DNA from: Verrucomicrobiales bacterium | Lineage (GTDB): Bacteria; Verrucomicrobiota; Verrucomicrobiia; Limisphaerales; F1-80-MAGS106 | Length of the DNA: 36,443 nucleotides | Direction of reading: 5' to 3' | Assembly (NCBI GenBank): GCA_005805305.1 | Contig: SYMW01000113.1 | Coordinates: 1-36,443, forward strand | Shown: piece after piece, positions 9,654 to 17,815 of the stretch | How the letters are laid out: each line of letters begins with the position of its first letter | Numbering within the stretch: position 1 is the first letter of the stretch | Program-made: the position numbers and the translations under genes | Notes under the pieces: generated by a model | Seen by the model: the letters and a program-made list of their open reading frames with translations, nothing else | Database searches by the model: none | What the model was told of the DNA's origin: nothing

Positions 9654-10070
9654 GTGAGCAAGAAGAGCGAAAAAATTTCGGCGTTGCTGTCAAAGTCGAC
9701 TGATGGCAAACACAGCCCGCATTACTTGGGCTATTTCGACTGTTTCAACCAGGGCTTGTTCTACGAAGCCCACGATGTGCTCGAAGATCAATGGCTGCGG
9801 GACCGGAAACAACCACGGGATGCATTCTACAAAGGACTCATACAGCTTGCCGGCGCGTTCGTGCATTTGCAAAAAAACCGTCTCAAGCCTGCGGACGCGC
9901 TGTTTAGGCTCGCGGAATCGAACATGCGCCTCTACCCGGATCGGTTCGAGGATTTGGATCTGGCCGCCATTTTGGCGTTCATCGAGGAATGGCGTGGCGC
10001 GCTGGACGCGGGCAATTTCGAGCAAAATCCAATCAACACCAAGCCGCCGCCAAAACTCTTTCTAGGATGA
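9654..10070 (+). CDS. DUF309 domain protein
   Basis: A 138-residue, mostly helical protein of the DUF309 family, whose function is unknown. The family core is clear: FNQGLFYEAHDVLEDQW (31-47) with the characteristic EAHDVLE, and KGLIQLAGAFVHLQKN (60-75). It starts at a GTG (9654), with no strong ribosome-binding site, 51 bases after the aminotransferase. parB begins 55 bases downstream. The aminotransferase, DUF309 and parB genes lie on one strand and could be co-transcribed, but nothing links their functions. Confidence 0.87.
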   Translation: MSKKSEKISALLSKSTDGKHSPHYLGYFDCFNQGLFYEAHDVLEDQWLRDRKQPRDAFYKGLIQLAGAFVHLQKNRLKPADALFRLAESNMRLYPDRFEDLDLAAILAFIEEWRGALDAGNFEQNPINTKPPPKLFLG

Positions 10071-10125
10071 ACCAGCCCGACACAGAACTTTTGACATACC
10101 CGTTGGCGTTATCCACTCTTGCCCC

Positions 10126-11076
10126 ATGTCCAAATCAGCCCTAGGACGGGGTCTGGGAGCGTTGCTGACGAAACAGAGTTTCGCCAGCAAACCACCCGCT
10201 CCCCATTCGCCTTTTCATCAGGCGCCACCGTCCGCGGGGACACCCCCCGCCGTGGAGGGTCCAGGGGATGGCGATACAGTGCGGCATCTGCCTCTCGAGG
10301 TATTGAAGCCCAGCGCCCTCCAACCAAGGCGTGATTTTCCCGCTGAGTCTCTTCAGGAATTAGCCGATTCGATTCGAGAGCAAGGGATTATTCAACCCCT
10401 CATCGCGCGCAAGAGGGAGGATCATTATGAACTGATCGCAGGGGAACGCCGATGGCGTGCCTCCCAATTGGCGGGGCTCAAGGAAGTCCCTGTCATCGTC
10501 CGCGAAGCGGATGACACCACGGTTCTGGAGTGGATGCTCATCGAGAACCTCCAGAGAGCGGATCTCAATGCCATCGAGGAGGCCCAAGGTTACTCGCAGC
10601 TCGTCGAACAATTCGGTTTGAGGCAGGAAGATGTTGCGGCAAAAGTGGGCCGCAGCCGTGTCGCGGTGGCCAACGCGCTTCGTCTGCTCCGGCTTTCGGC
10701 CGAGATTCAGGATCACATTCGCGAGGGCCGCCTCTCTGTCGGACACGCGAAAGTGTTGCTCGGCCTTCTCACCCCCACGGAACAGTCGCGGGCGGCCGGT
10801 AAAGTGCTGAAAGAGGGGCTGAACGTCCGCCAAACAGAAATGCTGGTCGCGGCCATGCAGCAAAAGGAGGCTTTCGGAAAGCTCCCGGCGCGTGGCACGG
10901 CGGCCCCTGGAGCTCCCGACGCCCACCTCGCCGATCTGGCAGTCAAGATTCAAGAGCGGCTTGGCACCAAAGTGGGGTTGCGATACCGTCAAGGAAAGGG
11001 TTCGGTAGAAATCAAGTTCTTCAGCGACGCCGATCTCGAACGTATCTTGCAAATTTTGGGGGTCGAATTGAACTAG
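10126..11076 (+). CDS. parB: Chromosome partitioning protein ParB
   Basis: A CTP-dependent clamp that loads on parS sites and spreads on nearby DNA to organise origin segregation with ParA and SMC. The 316-residue protein opens with the family start SKSALGRGLGALL. It then has the N-terminal CTP-binding domain with REQGIIQPL (84-92), GERRWRA (106-112) and ENLQR (140-144), the helix-turn-helix region (about 167-190, EDVAAKVGRSRVAVAN) and the C-terminal dimerisation end SVEIKFFSDADLERIL. All CTP-switch motifs look intact. parA is not next to it: upstream is a DUF309 gene and downstream a cNMP-binding protein. No parS-like 16-mer was evident in the window by eye. Confidence 0.95.
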   Translation: MSKSALGRGLGALLTKQSFASKPPAPHSPFHQAPPSAGTPPAVEGPGDGDTVRHLPLEVLKPSALQPRRDFPAESLQELADSIREQGIIQPLIARKREDHYELIAGERRWRASQLAGLKEVPVIVREADDTTVLEWMLIENLQRADLNAIEEAQGYSQLVEQFGLRQEDVAAKVGRSRVAVANALRLLRLSAEIQDHIREGRLSVGHAKVLLGLLTPTEQSRAAGKVLKEGLNVRQTEMLVAAMQQKEAFGKLPARGTAAPGAPDAHLADLAVKIQERLGTKVGLRYRQGKGSVEIKFFSDADLERILQILGVELN

Positions 11077-11108
11077 TTTCCCCTACCGAACATCCAACCC
11101 CATCATTC

Positions 11109-11813
11109 ATGAGCGATACGAGAGGAGACAACTACAAGGTCTGGGCAGCGGATAACTTGGTCTACGGCCCCGTGGACTTGAACACGCTGATCCAGTGGGT
11201 GCAAGACCAGAGGGTCTTGAGTGATACATGGCTCCACACGGAGAATGAAAACACATGGCGCCAGGCGAAAGATATCCCCGAACTATTCGAGTTTTTCCAT
11301 CAAGGGAGCAGCACTGCGTTCTTTAAGAAAAAATCCGAGCCCGGAACCGCCTACACCTTGGACGAAGTGCGCCAGTTCAAAATCTTCAGTGCTCTTTCGA
11401 ACAGCCAATTAGATCAATTCATGCGTTTTTGCGAGTATTTTGAACGGGCTCCCGGAGAGCTTCTCATCAAGAAAGGAGATCCAGGCGACGCCATCTACTT
11501 TCTATTGAGCGGTGAACTCAGGGCACGCCTCGTCATCGGTTTGCAGGATACCACGGTTGGCAACATCGTCGCGGGCGAATTCTTCGGCGAAATGGCCATG
11601 TTCACCCACAGCGCGCGGTCCGCGGACGTCGTGGTAGAAACTCCCGCGCGCCTCCTCAAACTCTCGGCGGAATCTTTCCTGTTGATGATTCGGGAGCTCT
11701 CCAGCCTCGCAGGCCCGATTCTTTATGCCATCGCGCAAGTCATGGCGCGGCGCATTGCCGATTCGAATAAGAATCTGCACCGGGAAGTCGCCTCGGGTTT
11801 CGTCTGGCGTTGA
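11109..11813 (+). CDS. GYF_2 domain fused to cyclic nucleotide-binding domain
   Basis: A 234-residue protein with two recognisable parts. Residues about 8-63 (YKVWAADNLVYGPVD ... WRQAKDIPELF) match the GYF_2/DUF4339 pattern, a small domain thought to bind peptides. Residues about 90-215 form a cNMP-binding beta-barrel: KIFSALSNSQLDQF, GDPGDAIYFLLSGE, and the phosphate-binding cassette region GEFFGEMAMFTHSARSA (157-173), with the Glu and Arg used for cyclic nucleotide contact kept as E161 and R170. There is no helix-turn-helix, kinase or membrane segment, so it is not a CRP-type regulator. It may act as a ligand-controlled adaptor. It follows parB by 32 bases and meets the PIG-L gene tail to tail, 10 bases apart. 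Confidence 0.82.
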   Translation: MSDTRGDNYKVWAADNLVYGPVDLNTLIQWVQDQRVLSDTWLHTENENTWRQAKDIPELFEFFHQGSSTAFFKKKSEPGTAYTLDEVRQFKIFSALSNSQLDQFMRFCEYFERAPGELLIKKGDPGDAIYFLLSGELRARLVIGLQDTTVGNIVAGEFFGEMAMFTHSARSADVVVETPARLLKLSAESFLLMIRELSSLAGPILYAIAQVMARRIADSNKNLHREVASGFVWR

Positions 11814-11823
11814 TCCCGACGCT

Positions 11824-12630
11824 TCAGGCCCGCTGGCGGCCCCGAGGGGCATTCACCCAACAACCGCGAAGCTGTTCCCGGAGCGGGTCGCTGTGCTCGG
11901 CGCAAAAGCCGATGTGCGAATGCCGCCGCCAGCCTTCCGCAACGGCATACTTCCCCGACAACCGCCCCATTTCCCTGGACGTGTCTTCCATCGCCTTCAA
12001 ATAGGAGTCCATCCCTTGACTGGCATCCAACCACTCTTTCTGGCTGGCGTGAGCCGCCAGAGCCGCTCGCTTGGTGGCAAGCGTCCGGTCTATGTTCACG
12101 AAAAAGTCCGCGCGGACAGGTTGGCCGAAAGGGTCTTGAAGACCATGCGGCATTGCGTGGTACACCGTGACATCGCCTTCCACTGCCGCCCTTCGCGGGG
12201 TTGTCACGAAGTTGGGCATTCCCCGCGCGAACGCCGCAGTCACGGCCAATCGGCAGGTGTTCATGTGATCCTCCATGTAATCCACGGGTGAATGGGTCAA
12301 CACGATTGACGGACGCACTTCACGCACGACCGCCGCCAGCCGGCGCAGGCTCCGAACCTCGTAGAGAATCTCCAAGTCATCCGCGAAACCCGGATGATCG
12401 CGAGCTCCGAGAATGCGAGCCGCCTCGAGGGATTCCTTTCTCCGAATCCGCCGAACCGCGGCCGCGACGAGAGTCTGGCTGCCGCAATTTCCACTCGAGA
12501 CATTCAAGCAGTGAATCTCAAAACCCTTCTCGCGAAGGAGCAAGAGCGTGCCAGCCATCATGAACTCGATGTCGTCAGGATGGGCCGCGATGGCCAGTGC
12601 GATGTTTCTGGACGCAGGTTTCACAGACAT
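11824..12630 (-). CDS. PIG-L/LmbE family N-acetylsugar deacetylase
   Basis: A 268-residue zinc-dependent deacetylase of the PIG-L/LmbE family, which removes acetyl groups from N-acetylglucosamine-containing molecules. The zinc motif AHPDD is at residues 16-20 with E22 after it, and the second zinc motif is EDHMNT (His 122). No signal peptide is visible, so it is probably cytoplasmic. It is the last gene of the minus-strand block and starts 13 bases after the DUF1501 stop, which suggests co-transcription and action on the same sugar material. The substrate is unknown. The end is convergent with the GYF_2-cNMP gene. Confidence 0.9.
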   Translation of the reverse strand: MSVKPASRNIALAIAAHPDDIEFMMAGTLLLLREKGFEIHCLNVSSGNCGSQTLVAAAVRRIRRKESLEAARILGARDHPGFADDLEILYEVRSLRRLAAVVREVRPSIVLTHSPVDYMEDHMNTCRLAVTAAFARGMPNFVTTPRRAAVEGDVTVYHAMPHGLQDPFGQPVRADFFVNIDRTLATKRAALAAHASQKEWLDASQGMDSYLKAMEDTSREMGRLSGKYAVAEGWRRHSHIGFCAEHSDPLREQLRGCWVNAPRGRQRA

Positions 12631-12643
12631 CGAATAGAGGATT

Positions 12644-14050
12644 TCACGCGAGGATCGGGTTCAAGACCCGGCCTGCGACGTCCGTCAACCGGAAATCCCT
12701 GCCTCCATAGCGGTACGTCAGGCGCTCGTGATCGAGGCCCATCAGATGGAGAATCGTGGCGTGATAGTCATGAACGTGGCAGGGATCCAACACGATGTTC
12801 GCCCCATACTCATCGGTCGCGCCATGCGTCATGCCCCCTTTCACACCCGCGCCGGAGAGCAGGCACGAAAAAGCTTTCGCGTAATGGTTCCGCCCCTTCC
12901 CATTGCCTCCGTCGCTCCAAGGTGTTCTCCCAAACTCAGTGCAAATGGCGACCAGTGTTTCCTCAAGCAATCCCCGCTCCTTGAGATCGCCAAGGAGCGC
13001 GGCCAGCGCCTTGTCCACGCGCAGAGCCTTGGGTCGATGAGTCTCCATGTCGCCATGCGAATCCCAGTTGTCGTGCGACCCCGTGTCGATTAACTCGACC
13101 ACTCGAACCCCGCGCTCCACCAATCGCCGCGCCGCCAGGCACTGCCACGCGAAAGACTTGTTGTCGCCCGGGACAACTCCGTAAGCGCCCAAGGTGCGGC
13201 CGGATTCACCGCTCATGTCAAACACTCCCGGAACCTCCCGCATCATTCCGCGAGCCGTCTCGAAGCTCGTCATGCGCGCCCGCAGACGGGAGTCCGATCT
13301 CCGGCGCTCGAAATGCGCTGAATCCACATCCCGAAGCAGCACTTCTTCCATTTGCCGCAGGCTCACCAGCCTGGCCGGAGCCTCCAAGTCAGCGACCGGC
13401 CGCGGCCCGGGAAGCAACCGAACGCCTTGATGTTCTCCAGGCAAGAAACTGGAATCCCAAACCTGCGCGCCCGCATAAGGCAGATGCTCGGCAAGCACGA
13501 CATAAGCCGGCAAATTGGCGTTCAAAGTCCCAAGCCCATAGCTCAACCAAGCCCCCAGGCTCGGAAGCGGCACCGTTGCCGAACCGGTGTGCATCGCGAG
13601 AGTTGCTTGAAAATGTTCCACAATGTCCGTGTGCATCGAACGGATCACGCACAACTCATCCGCCATAGCCCCGAGGCAAGGAAACAGCTCGCTGATCGCC
13701 AATCCCGATTTTCCGCATGCTTGAAACTCGAACTTCGATCCGAGAAGCGGCAGCGAACGCGCCTCATCTGGCCGCAGACCGAAAGCGGGAATGGGCTTCC
13801 CGTGGCTCGCCGCGAGAGCCGGCTTCGGGTCAAAGGTGTCGACGTGCGAAAAGCCGCCAGTCAGGAACACAAAGACGAGACGCTTCGCCTTCGCTGGATG
13901 ATGGGAGGGCTTGGGCGCCAGCGCATGGCCGCCTCCCATAGCCGCCGCAAATCGCAGGCGTGAAAGCCGGGCGCCCGCGGCCGCCGCCAAGTTCGCGGGG
14001 AGGCAGCGGCTCAAGAAATCGCGCCGTGTCAGTGCCGAGCTAATCCACAT
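12644..14050 (-). CDS. DUF1501 protein, Tat-type signal (second pair)
   Basis: A 468-residue DUF1501 protein, a family related to the alkaline phosphatase/sulfatase superfamily and abundant in planctomycetes and verrucomicrobia. A Tat-type motif TRRDFLSR (8-15) precedes an Ala-rich segment, so export in folded form is likely. Conserved parts include VFVFLTGGFSHVDTFDPKP, EFGRTPWSDGGNGKGRNHY and DPCHVHDYHATILHLMG. The start lies inside the last codons of the upstream DUF1549/DUF1553 gene (11-base overlap), indicating coupled translation. The reaction is unproven; co-occurrence suggests the two proteins work as a unit in the periplasm. Confidence 0.92.
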   Translation of the reverse strand: MWISSALTRRDFLSRCLPANLAAAAGARLSRLRFAAAMGGGHALAPKPSHHPAKAKRLVFVFLTGGFSHVDTFDPKPALAASHGKPIPAFGLRPDEARSLPLLGSKFEFQACGKSGLAISELFPCLGAMADELCVIRSMHTDIVEHFQATLAMHTGSATVPLPSLGAWLSYGLGTLNANLPAYVVLAEHLPYAGAQVWDSSFLPGEHQGVRLLPGPRPVADLEAPARLVSLRQMEEVLLRDVDSAHFERRRSDSRLRARMTSFETARGMMREVPGVFDMSGESGRTLGAYGVVPGDNKSFAWQCLAARRLVERGVRVVELIDTGSHDNWDSHGDMETHRPKALRVDKALAALLGDLKERGLLEETLVAICTEFGRTPWSDGGNGKGRNHYAKAFSCLLSGAGVKGGMTHGATDEYGANIVLDPCHVHDYHATILHLMGLDHERLTYRYGGRDFRLTDVAGRVLNPILA

Positions 14051-16136
14051 ACATAAACTCGTTGGAGATCAGCACCACGCGCGCCAAACCCGTCCACGCT
14101 TCCTCAACAGCCCCACCATTCGCTCCCGCGCTGTCCTTGAGCGACGCGGCGGCCCGGCCGATCCAGTCGCGAAAGAGGAGCTCTTCCGGCTGTGTCGGAA
14201 ATCGTCCCCAAGCCCGGCTGCAGAGTTCTCGAAGCTTCTCTCGCTCACTGGCGGTTGAGGCCAAAACACGGCGTGCCAGCAAACGCGCTTGATTCTCCAC
14301 AAAGGCATTGTTCAGGGCAAACAATGCTTGCTGCGGAACCGTGGAGACCCGGCGCGCCTCTGTCGAACTGTTGGTGTCCGGTCCGTCGAACAGACCCATG
14401 AATGGATGGCGCTGCAATCGCTGCGTCATGAGATAAACGCTTCGGTGCGAGGATTCGTAACAATCCTTGAATGGTTTGTGTTGGGTCCAAGTCCACTTCT
14501 CAGGGGGCGGGAAAGGATGTCCGCCGGGTCTTGTCAGATCCAGCCCTCCGCTGGCGAACAGCATCGCGTCGCGAATCTCCTCCGCCTCAAGCCGCCGCCG
14601 CTCGAAACTTGAGTAGTAACGGTTCGATGGATCGCGAGAATGGTTCGCCGGCGCCTTGCCGCTGCTCATCCGATACGTCTTCGACGACACGATCAGCCGA
14701 TGCACAGCCTTCACCGACCATCCGCCCTCAACGAATCGGGACGCGAGGTAATCAAGGAGTTCGGGATGCGAGGGGGCGTCTCCACGAACACCTAGATTGT
14801 TCGGTGTGGCCACGATTCCCCGGCCGAAATGATGCTGCCAAATTCGGTTGACCATGACGCGCGCCGTGAGGGGATTGTCAGGCCGGGTCACCCAGCGCGC
14901 GAATTCGAGGCGCCCGCTTGTCCCATCGGGGATCGCCAGCGGCCCGCCCCCGGCTAGGAAATTCGGCGCGCAACGGGGAACCATTGGCCCGTGGTTGCCA
15001 GGCTCGCCTCGGAGCTGCAAGAAGGCGTCCATAGCTTTTCCATCCTGAACCGCGTAGGCGACCGGCAAGTCGGCGGGGGACCCGGGCCTTTCCAAAATCC
15101 GAAACTCCTGCTTAAGCGCTTCAAGATCCTTCTTCCACCGCTCCTCGCCCGGCTTGTCGCCTGGTTTCAACTTTTCCGCCTGAGCTATCTTCGATCGCAG
15201 CGCCGCCAAACGCGCTTGCCAGGCGCTTAAACTTGGCGCCGCCATCGCCTCGGGGACAAGTGAAACGAATTTCTGACGCGGGAAATTCTTGGATTGCACC
15301 TCCTCCGATCCCGCCCACGGAAACTCGGTGCTCGCGAAAATCCCGTAGAGCCCGTAATAATCCCGCATGGTTGCCGGGTCGAACTTGTGATCATGGCACC
15401 GGGCGCATTTCAAGTTCAATCCCAAGAAGGCCTGGCTTACGGTTTCGAGCGTGTTTTCAAGTGTGAGATGCCACAGTTCAAACGGCCCCGTGCCGTAGCG
15501 CCGTGACAAAGCGAGAAAGCCGGTCGCCACCACGCGCTCGGCATGGCGGTCCGGTGGTCCGCGCTTCGCCAAAATGTCGCCCGCCAACTGCTCCTCAACG
15601 AATTGGTCATAGGGCATGTCCTGGTTGAACGCATTGATGATGTAATCGCGATAGAGCCGGATCTCGGGGACGGGATAATCCGCATTGTCACCGGCAGTGT
15701 CCGCGTACCGCGCGACATCCATCCAGTGGCGGCCCCACCGCTCGCCGTAATGGGGCGAGGCCAGCAGTCTCTCAACCACCTCCGCGTAGGCCTTTTCCGT
15801 GGGCCTCTTCAAAAAATTCCCCAACTCTTCGGGTGTCGGCGGCAACCCTGTCAGATCGAACGTAATCCTCCTCAAAAGCACGGCGGGCTCTGCGGGGCCG
15901 GCCGGCGCCATTCCCTGCCCTTGCAATGTCGAAAAAATGAACGCGTCGATCGGATTGGACCCCGCGTGGCTCGCCCGGAACCGCGTTGGAACATCGGGCT
16001 TCCTGGACGGTTTGAAAGCCCAATGATTCGTCGAGGCCACCGCTTCGACACCCAGGCTCAACCCCATCCAAAGCGCCATGCCAAAGCCCAAAAAAGTTTG
16101 ACGGCCGCGTGCCTCCCAGCAAGCTCGAGTGTTCAT
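14040..16136 (-). CDS. DUF1549 + DUF1553 (PSCyt2/PSD1) exported protein (second pair)
   Basis: A 698-residue exported protein with the DUF1549 domain in its first half and DUF1553 in its second. I start it at 16136, giving MNTRACWEARG followed by a hydrophobic stretch and VEAVAS, a plausible signal peptide; a start at 16211 would add 25 residues ahead of it. The family's heme-like CxxCH is present as CARCH (C244, C247, H248). Other landmarks are FDLTGLPPTPEE, YGERWGRHWMD, NRIWQHHFGRG, SSKTYRMSS and TVPQQALFALNN. It has no N-terminal PSCyt1 cytochrome domain. It overlaps the following DUF1501 gene and lies 151 bases after the first DUF1501. Its enzymatic role is unknown; these proteins are commonly linked to polysaccharide breakdown. 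Confidence 0.92.
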   Translation of the reverse strand: MNTRACWEARGRQTFLGFGMALWMGLSLGVEAVASTNHWAFKPSRKPDVPTRFRASHAGSNPIDAFIFSTLQGQGMAPAGPAEPAVLLRRITFDLTGLPPTPEELGNFLKRPTEKAYAEVVERLLASPHYGERWGRHWMDVARYADTAGDNADYPVPEIRLYRDYIINAFNQDMPYDQFVEEQLAGDILAKRGPPDRHAERVVATGFLALSRRYGTGPFELWHLTLENTLETVSQAFLGLNLKCARCHDHKFDPATMRDYYGLYGIFASTEFPWAGSEEVQSKNFPRQKFVSLVPEAMAAPSLSAWQARLAALRSKIAQAEKLKPGDKPGEERWKKDLEALKQEFRILERPGSPADLPVAYAVQDGKAMDAFLQLRGEPGNHGPMVPRCAPNFLAGGGPLAIPDGTSGRLEFARWVTRPDNPLTARVMVNRIWQHHFGRGIVATPNNLGVRGDAPSHPELLDYLASRFVEGGWSVKAVHRLIVSSKTYRMSSGKAPANHSRDPSNRYYSSFERRRLEAEEIRDAMLFASGGLDLTRPGGHPFPPPEKWTWTQHKPFKDCYESSHRSVYLMTQRLQRHPFMGLFDGPDTNSSTEARRVSTVPQQALFALNNAFVENQARLLARRVLASTASEREKLRELCSRAWGRFPTQPEELLFRDWIGRAAASLKDSAGANGGAVEEAWTGLARVVLISNEFMYVD

Positions 16137-16287
16137 CCTTGAAACGGCAGTTGATCCTCGCGGAGATTGGCAAAAGCCTGGATGAGAAAGGCCTGACGAA
16201 GAGAGAGGCATATCCCTTGTGGATTTGGCGAAGATTCGCTTTCGGCAAGTGCCGTTTTAAGGTTCATTGGGAACCGGCGCGCAGGCT

Positions 16288-17793
16288 CTAGAGGGCCTGA
16301 TGAATCGGCTCAGCGCCTTCCACCCCGACCAGTTTTTGATCCAATCCACCGTAAAAATAGCTGAGTTCATTCGGATGAATCCCCATCTGCGTGAGCACGG
16401 TGGCGTGGATGTTTCTCACATGGAACGGGTCCACCACCGCGGCCGAGCCCAACTCGTCGGTTTCTCCGACGCTCACGCCGCCCTTGATTCCCCCGCCGGC
16501 CATCCACATCGTGAATCCGTATGAATTGTGATCCCGCCCCGTGCCAGTGGCGTACTCAGCCGTGGGCTGCCGTCCAAACTCCCCGCCCCAAACCACGAGT
16601 GTGGAATCGAGGAGCCCACGCTGCTTGAGATCCTTGAGCAGCGCGGCGATGGGCTGGTCCGTCCGGCCGGCGTGATAATTGTGGTTCTTCACCAGATCAT
16701 CGTGCGCGTCCCAATTGCTGTCGTTGTGCGCTCCACCGGCGTACAGCTGGACGAACCGCACTCCTCGCTCCACCAAGCGCCTCGCGAGCAGACAGCGCTT
16801 GCCGAAATCCTCCGTTCGCTTGTCGTTCATGCCGTACATCCGACGAGTGGCTTCGCTTTCCTGGGAAAAGTCCACGGCCTCGGGAGCGTGCCGCTGCATG
16901 CTAAAGGCCAGCTCGTAGCTCGCGATTCGCGCCGCGAGCTGGCTGTTGTCCGATCTCGTCCTCAAGTGGTCCTCGTTGAATCCCCGCAGCGTGTCGAGCA
17001 TGCGCCGCTGAGCCGTCTCACTCATGCCCTCGGGCCGTTTGAGGTTCAAAATCGGCTCTCCAGCCGAGCGCATGACGGTCGCCTGATAACTCGCAGGCAT
17101 ATAACCGCTGGACCAATTCTTGGCTCCACTGATCGGCCCGCCCGTCGGATCCAGCATCACGACGAACCCCGGGAGATTCTCGTTCACACTGCCCAGCCCA
17201 TAGTTCACCCAGGAGCCCAGACACGGGCTGCCCGACAAAATGCGCCCCGTGTTCATCTGCAGCATGGCCGAACCGTGGATCGGAGAATCCGCGGTCATGG
17301 AATGCAAGAAAGCAATGTCGTCGACGCAGGTGGACAAATGAGGGAATAGATCGCTCACCCACTTGCCGCTCTGACCGTATTGCTTGAACTGCCACTTCGG
17401 CCCCACGACACGGCTCTCGTTCCTTTTGCCGCCCCGTCCAAATGTTTTGACGGCGATCGTCTTCCCGTCGAGAGAGTAAAGCTTGGGTTTGTAATCGAAA
17501 GTATCAACCTGGCTCGGCCCTCCATACATGAACAGGAAGATCACATTCGACGCTTTGCCTCCCATGTGTGGAGGTTTGGCCGCGTGAGGGTTCTTGAACG
17601 CACCTGGCGCGATCGGGCTGGGGCTGGCGTGCAGCCCGCCCCCAAACAGACGCCCGGATGAAAGCAGTCCAGTCAAAGCGAGCCCGGTGAACCCGGCTCC
17701 AGCTTCCCACAGAAACTCTCGCCGAGTCCGGCCGCAAAACCCTCCCGAGCCAGCGTTCCCTTGATTTCCAGAGTTGGATGAGGACCTGTTCAT
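16288..17793 (-). CDS. DUF1501 protein, Tat-type signal (first pair)
   Basis: A 501-residue DUF1501 protein with a Tat-type signal RTRREFLWEAGAGF (22-35) and a hydrophobic stretch to about residue 48. Family segments are VIFLFMYGGPSQVDTFDYKP, LARRLVERGVRFVQLY, WGGEFGRQPTAE, GTGRDHNSYGF and DPFHVRNIHATVLTQMG. It keeps the same landmarks as the DUF1501 protein at 12644-14050 but differs strongly elsewhere, so the pairs are old paralogues rather than a recent duplication. It follows its DUF1549/DUF1553 partner by 22 bases. Substrate unknown. Confidence 0.92.
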   Translation of the reverse strand: MNRSSSNSGNQGNAGSGGFCGRTRREFLWEAGAGFTGLALTGLLSSGRLFGGGLHASPSPIAPGAFKNPHAAKPPHMGGKASNVIFLFMYGGPSQVDTFDYKPKLYSLDGKTIAVKTFGRGGKRNESRVVGPKWQFKQYGQSGKWVSDLFPHLSTCVDDIAFLHSMTADSPIHGSAMLQMNTGRILSGSPCLGSWVNYGLGSVNENLPGFVVMLDPTGGPISGAKNWSSGYMPASYQATVMRSAGEPILNLKRPEGMSETAQRRMLDTLRGFNEDHLRTRSDNSQLAARIASYELAFSMQRHAPEAVDFSQESEATRRMYGMNDKRTEDFGKRCLLARRLVERGVRFVQLYAGGAHNDSNWDAHDDLVKNHNYHAGRTDQPIAALLKDLKQRGLLDSTLVVWGGEFGRQPTAEYATGTGRDHNSYGFTMWMAGGGIKGGVSVGETDELGSAAVVDPFHVRNIHATVLTQMGIHPNELSYFYGGLDQKLVGVEGAEPIHQAL

Positions 17794-17815
17794 AAAGTAA
17801 AGATAACCAGTTCGT

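Noticed and set aside
10091-10116. TTGACA at 10091 as a promoter -35 box for parB
   Set aside because: No acceptable -10 hexamer at 16-18 bases; TATCCA lies only 13 bases away.
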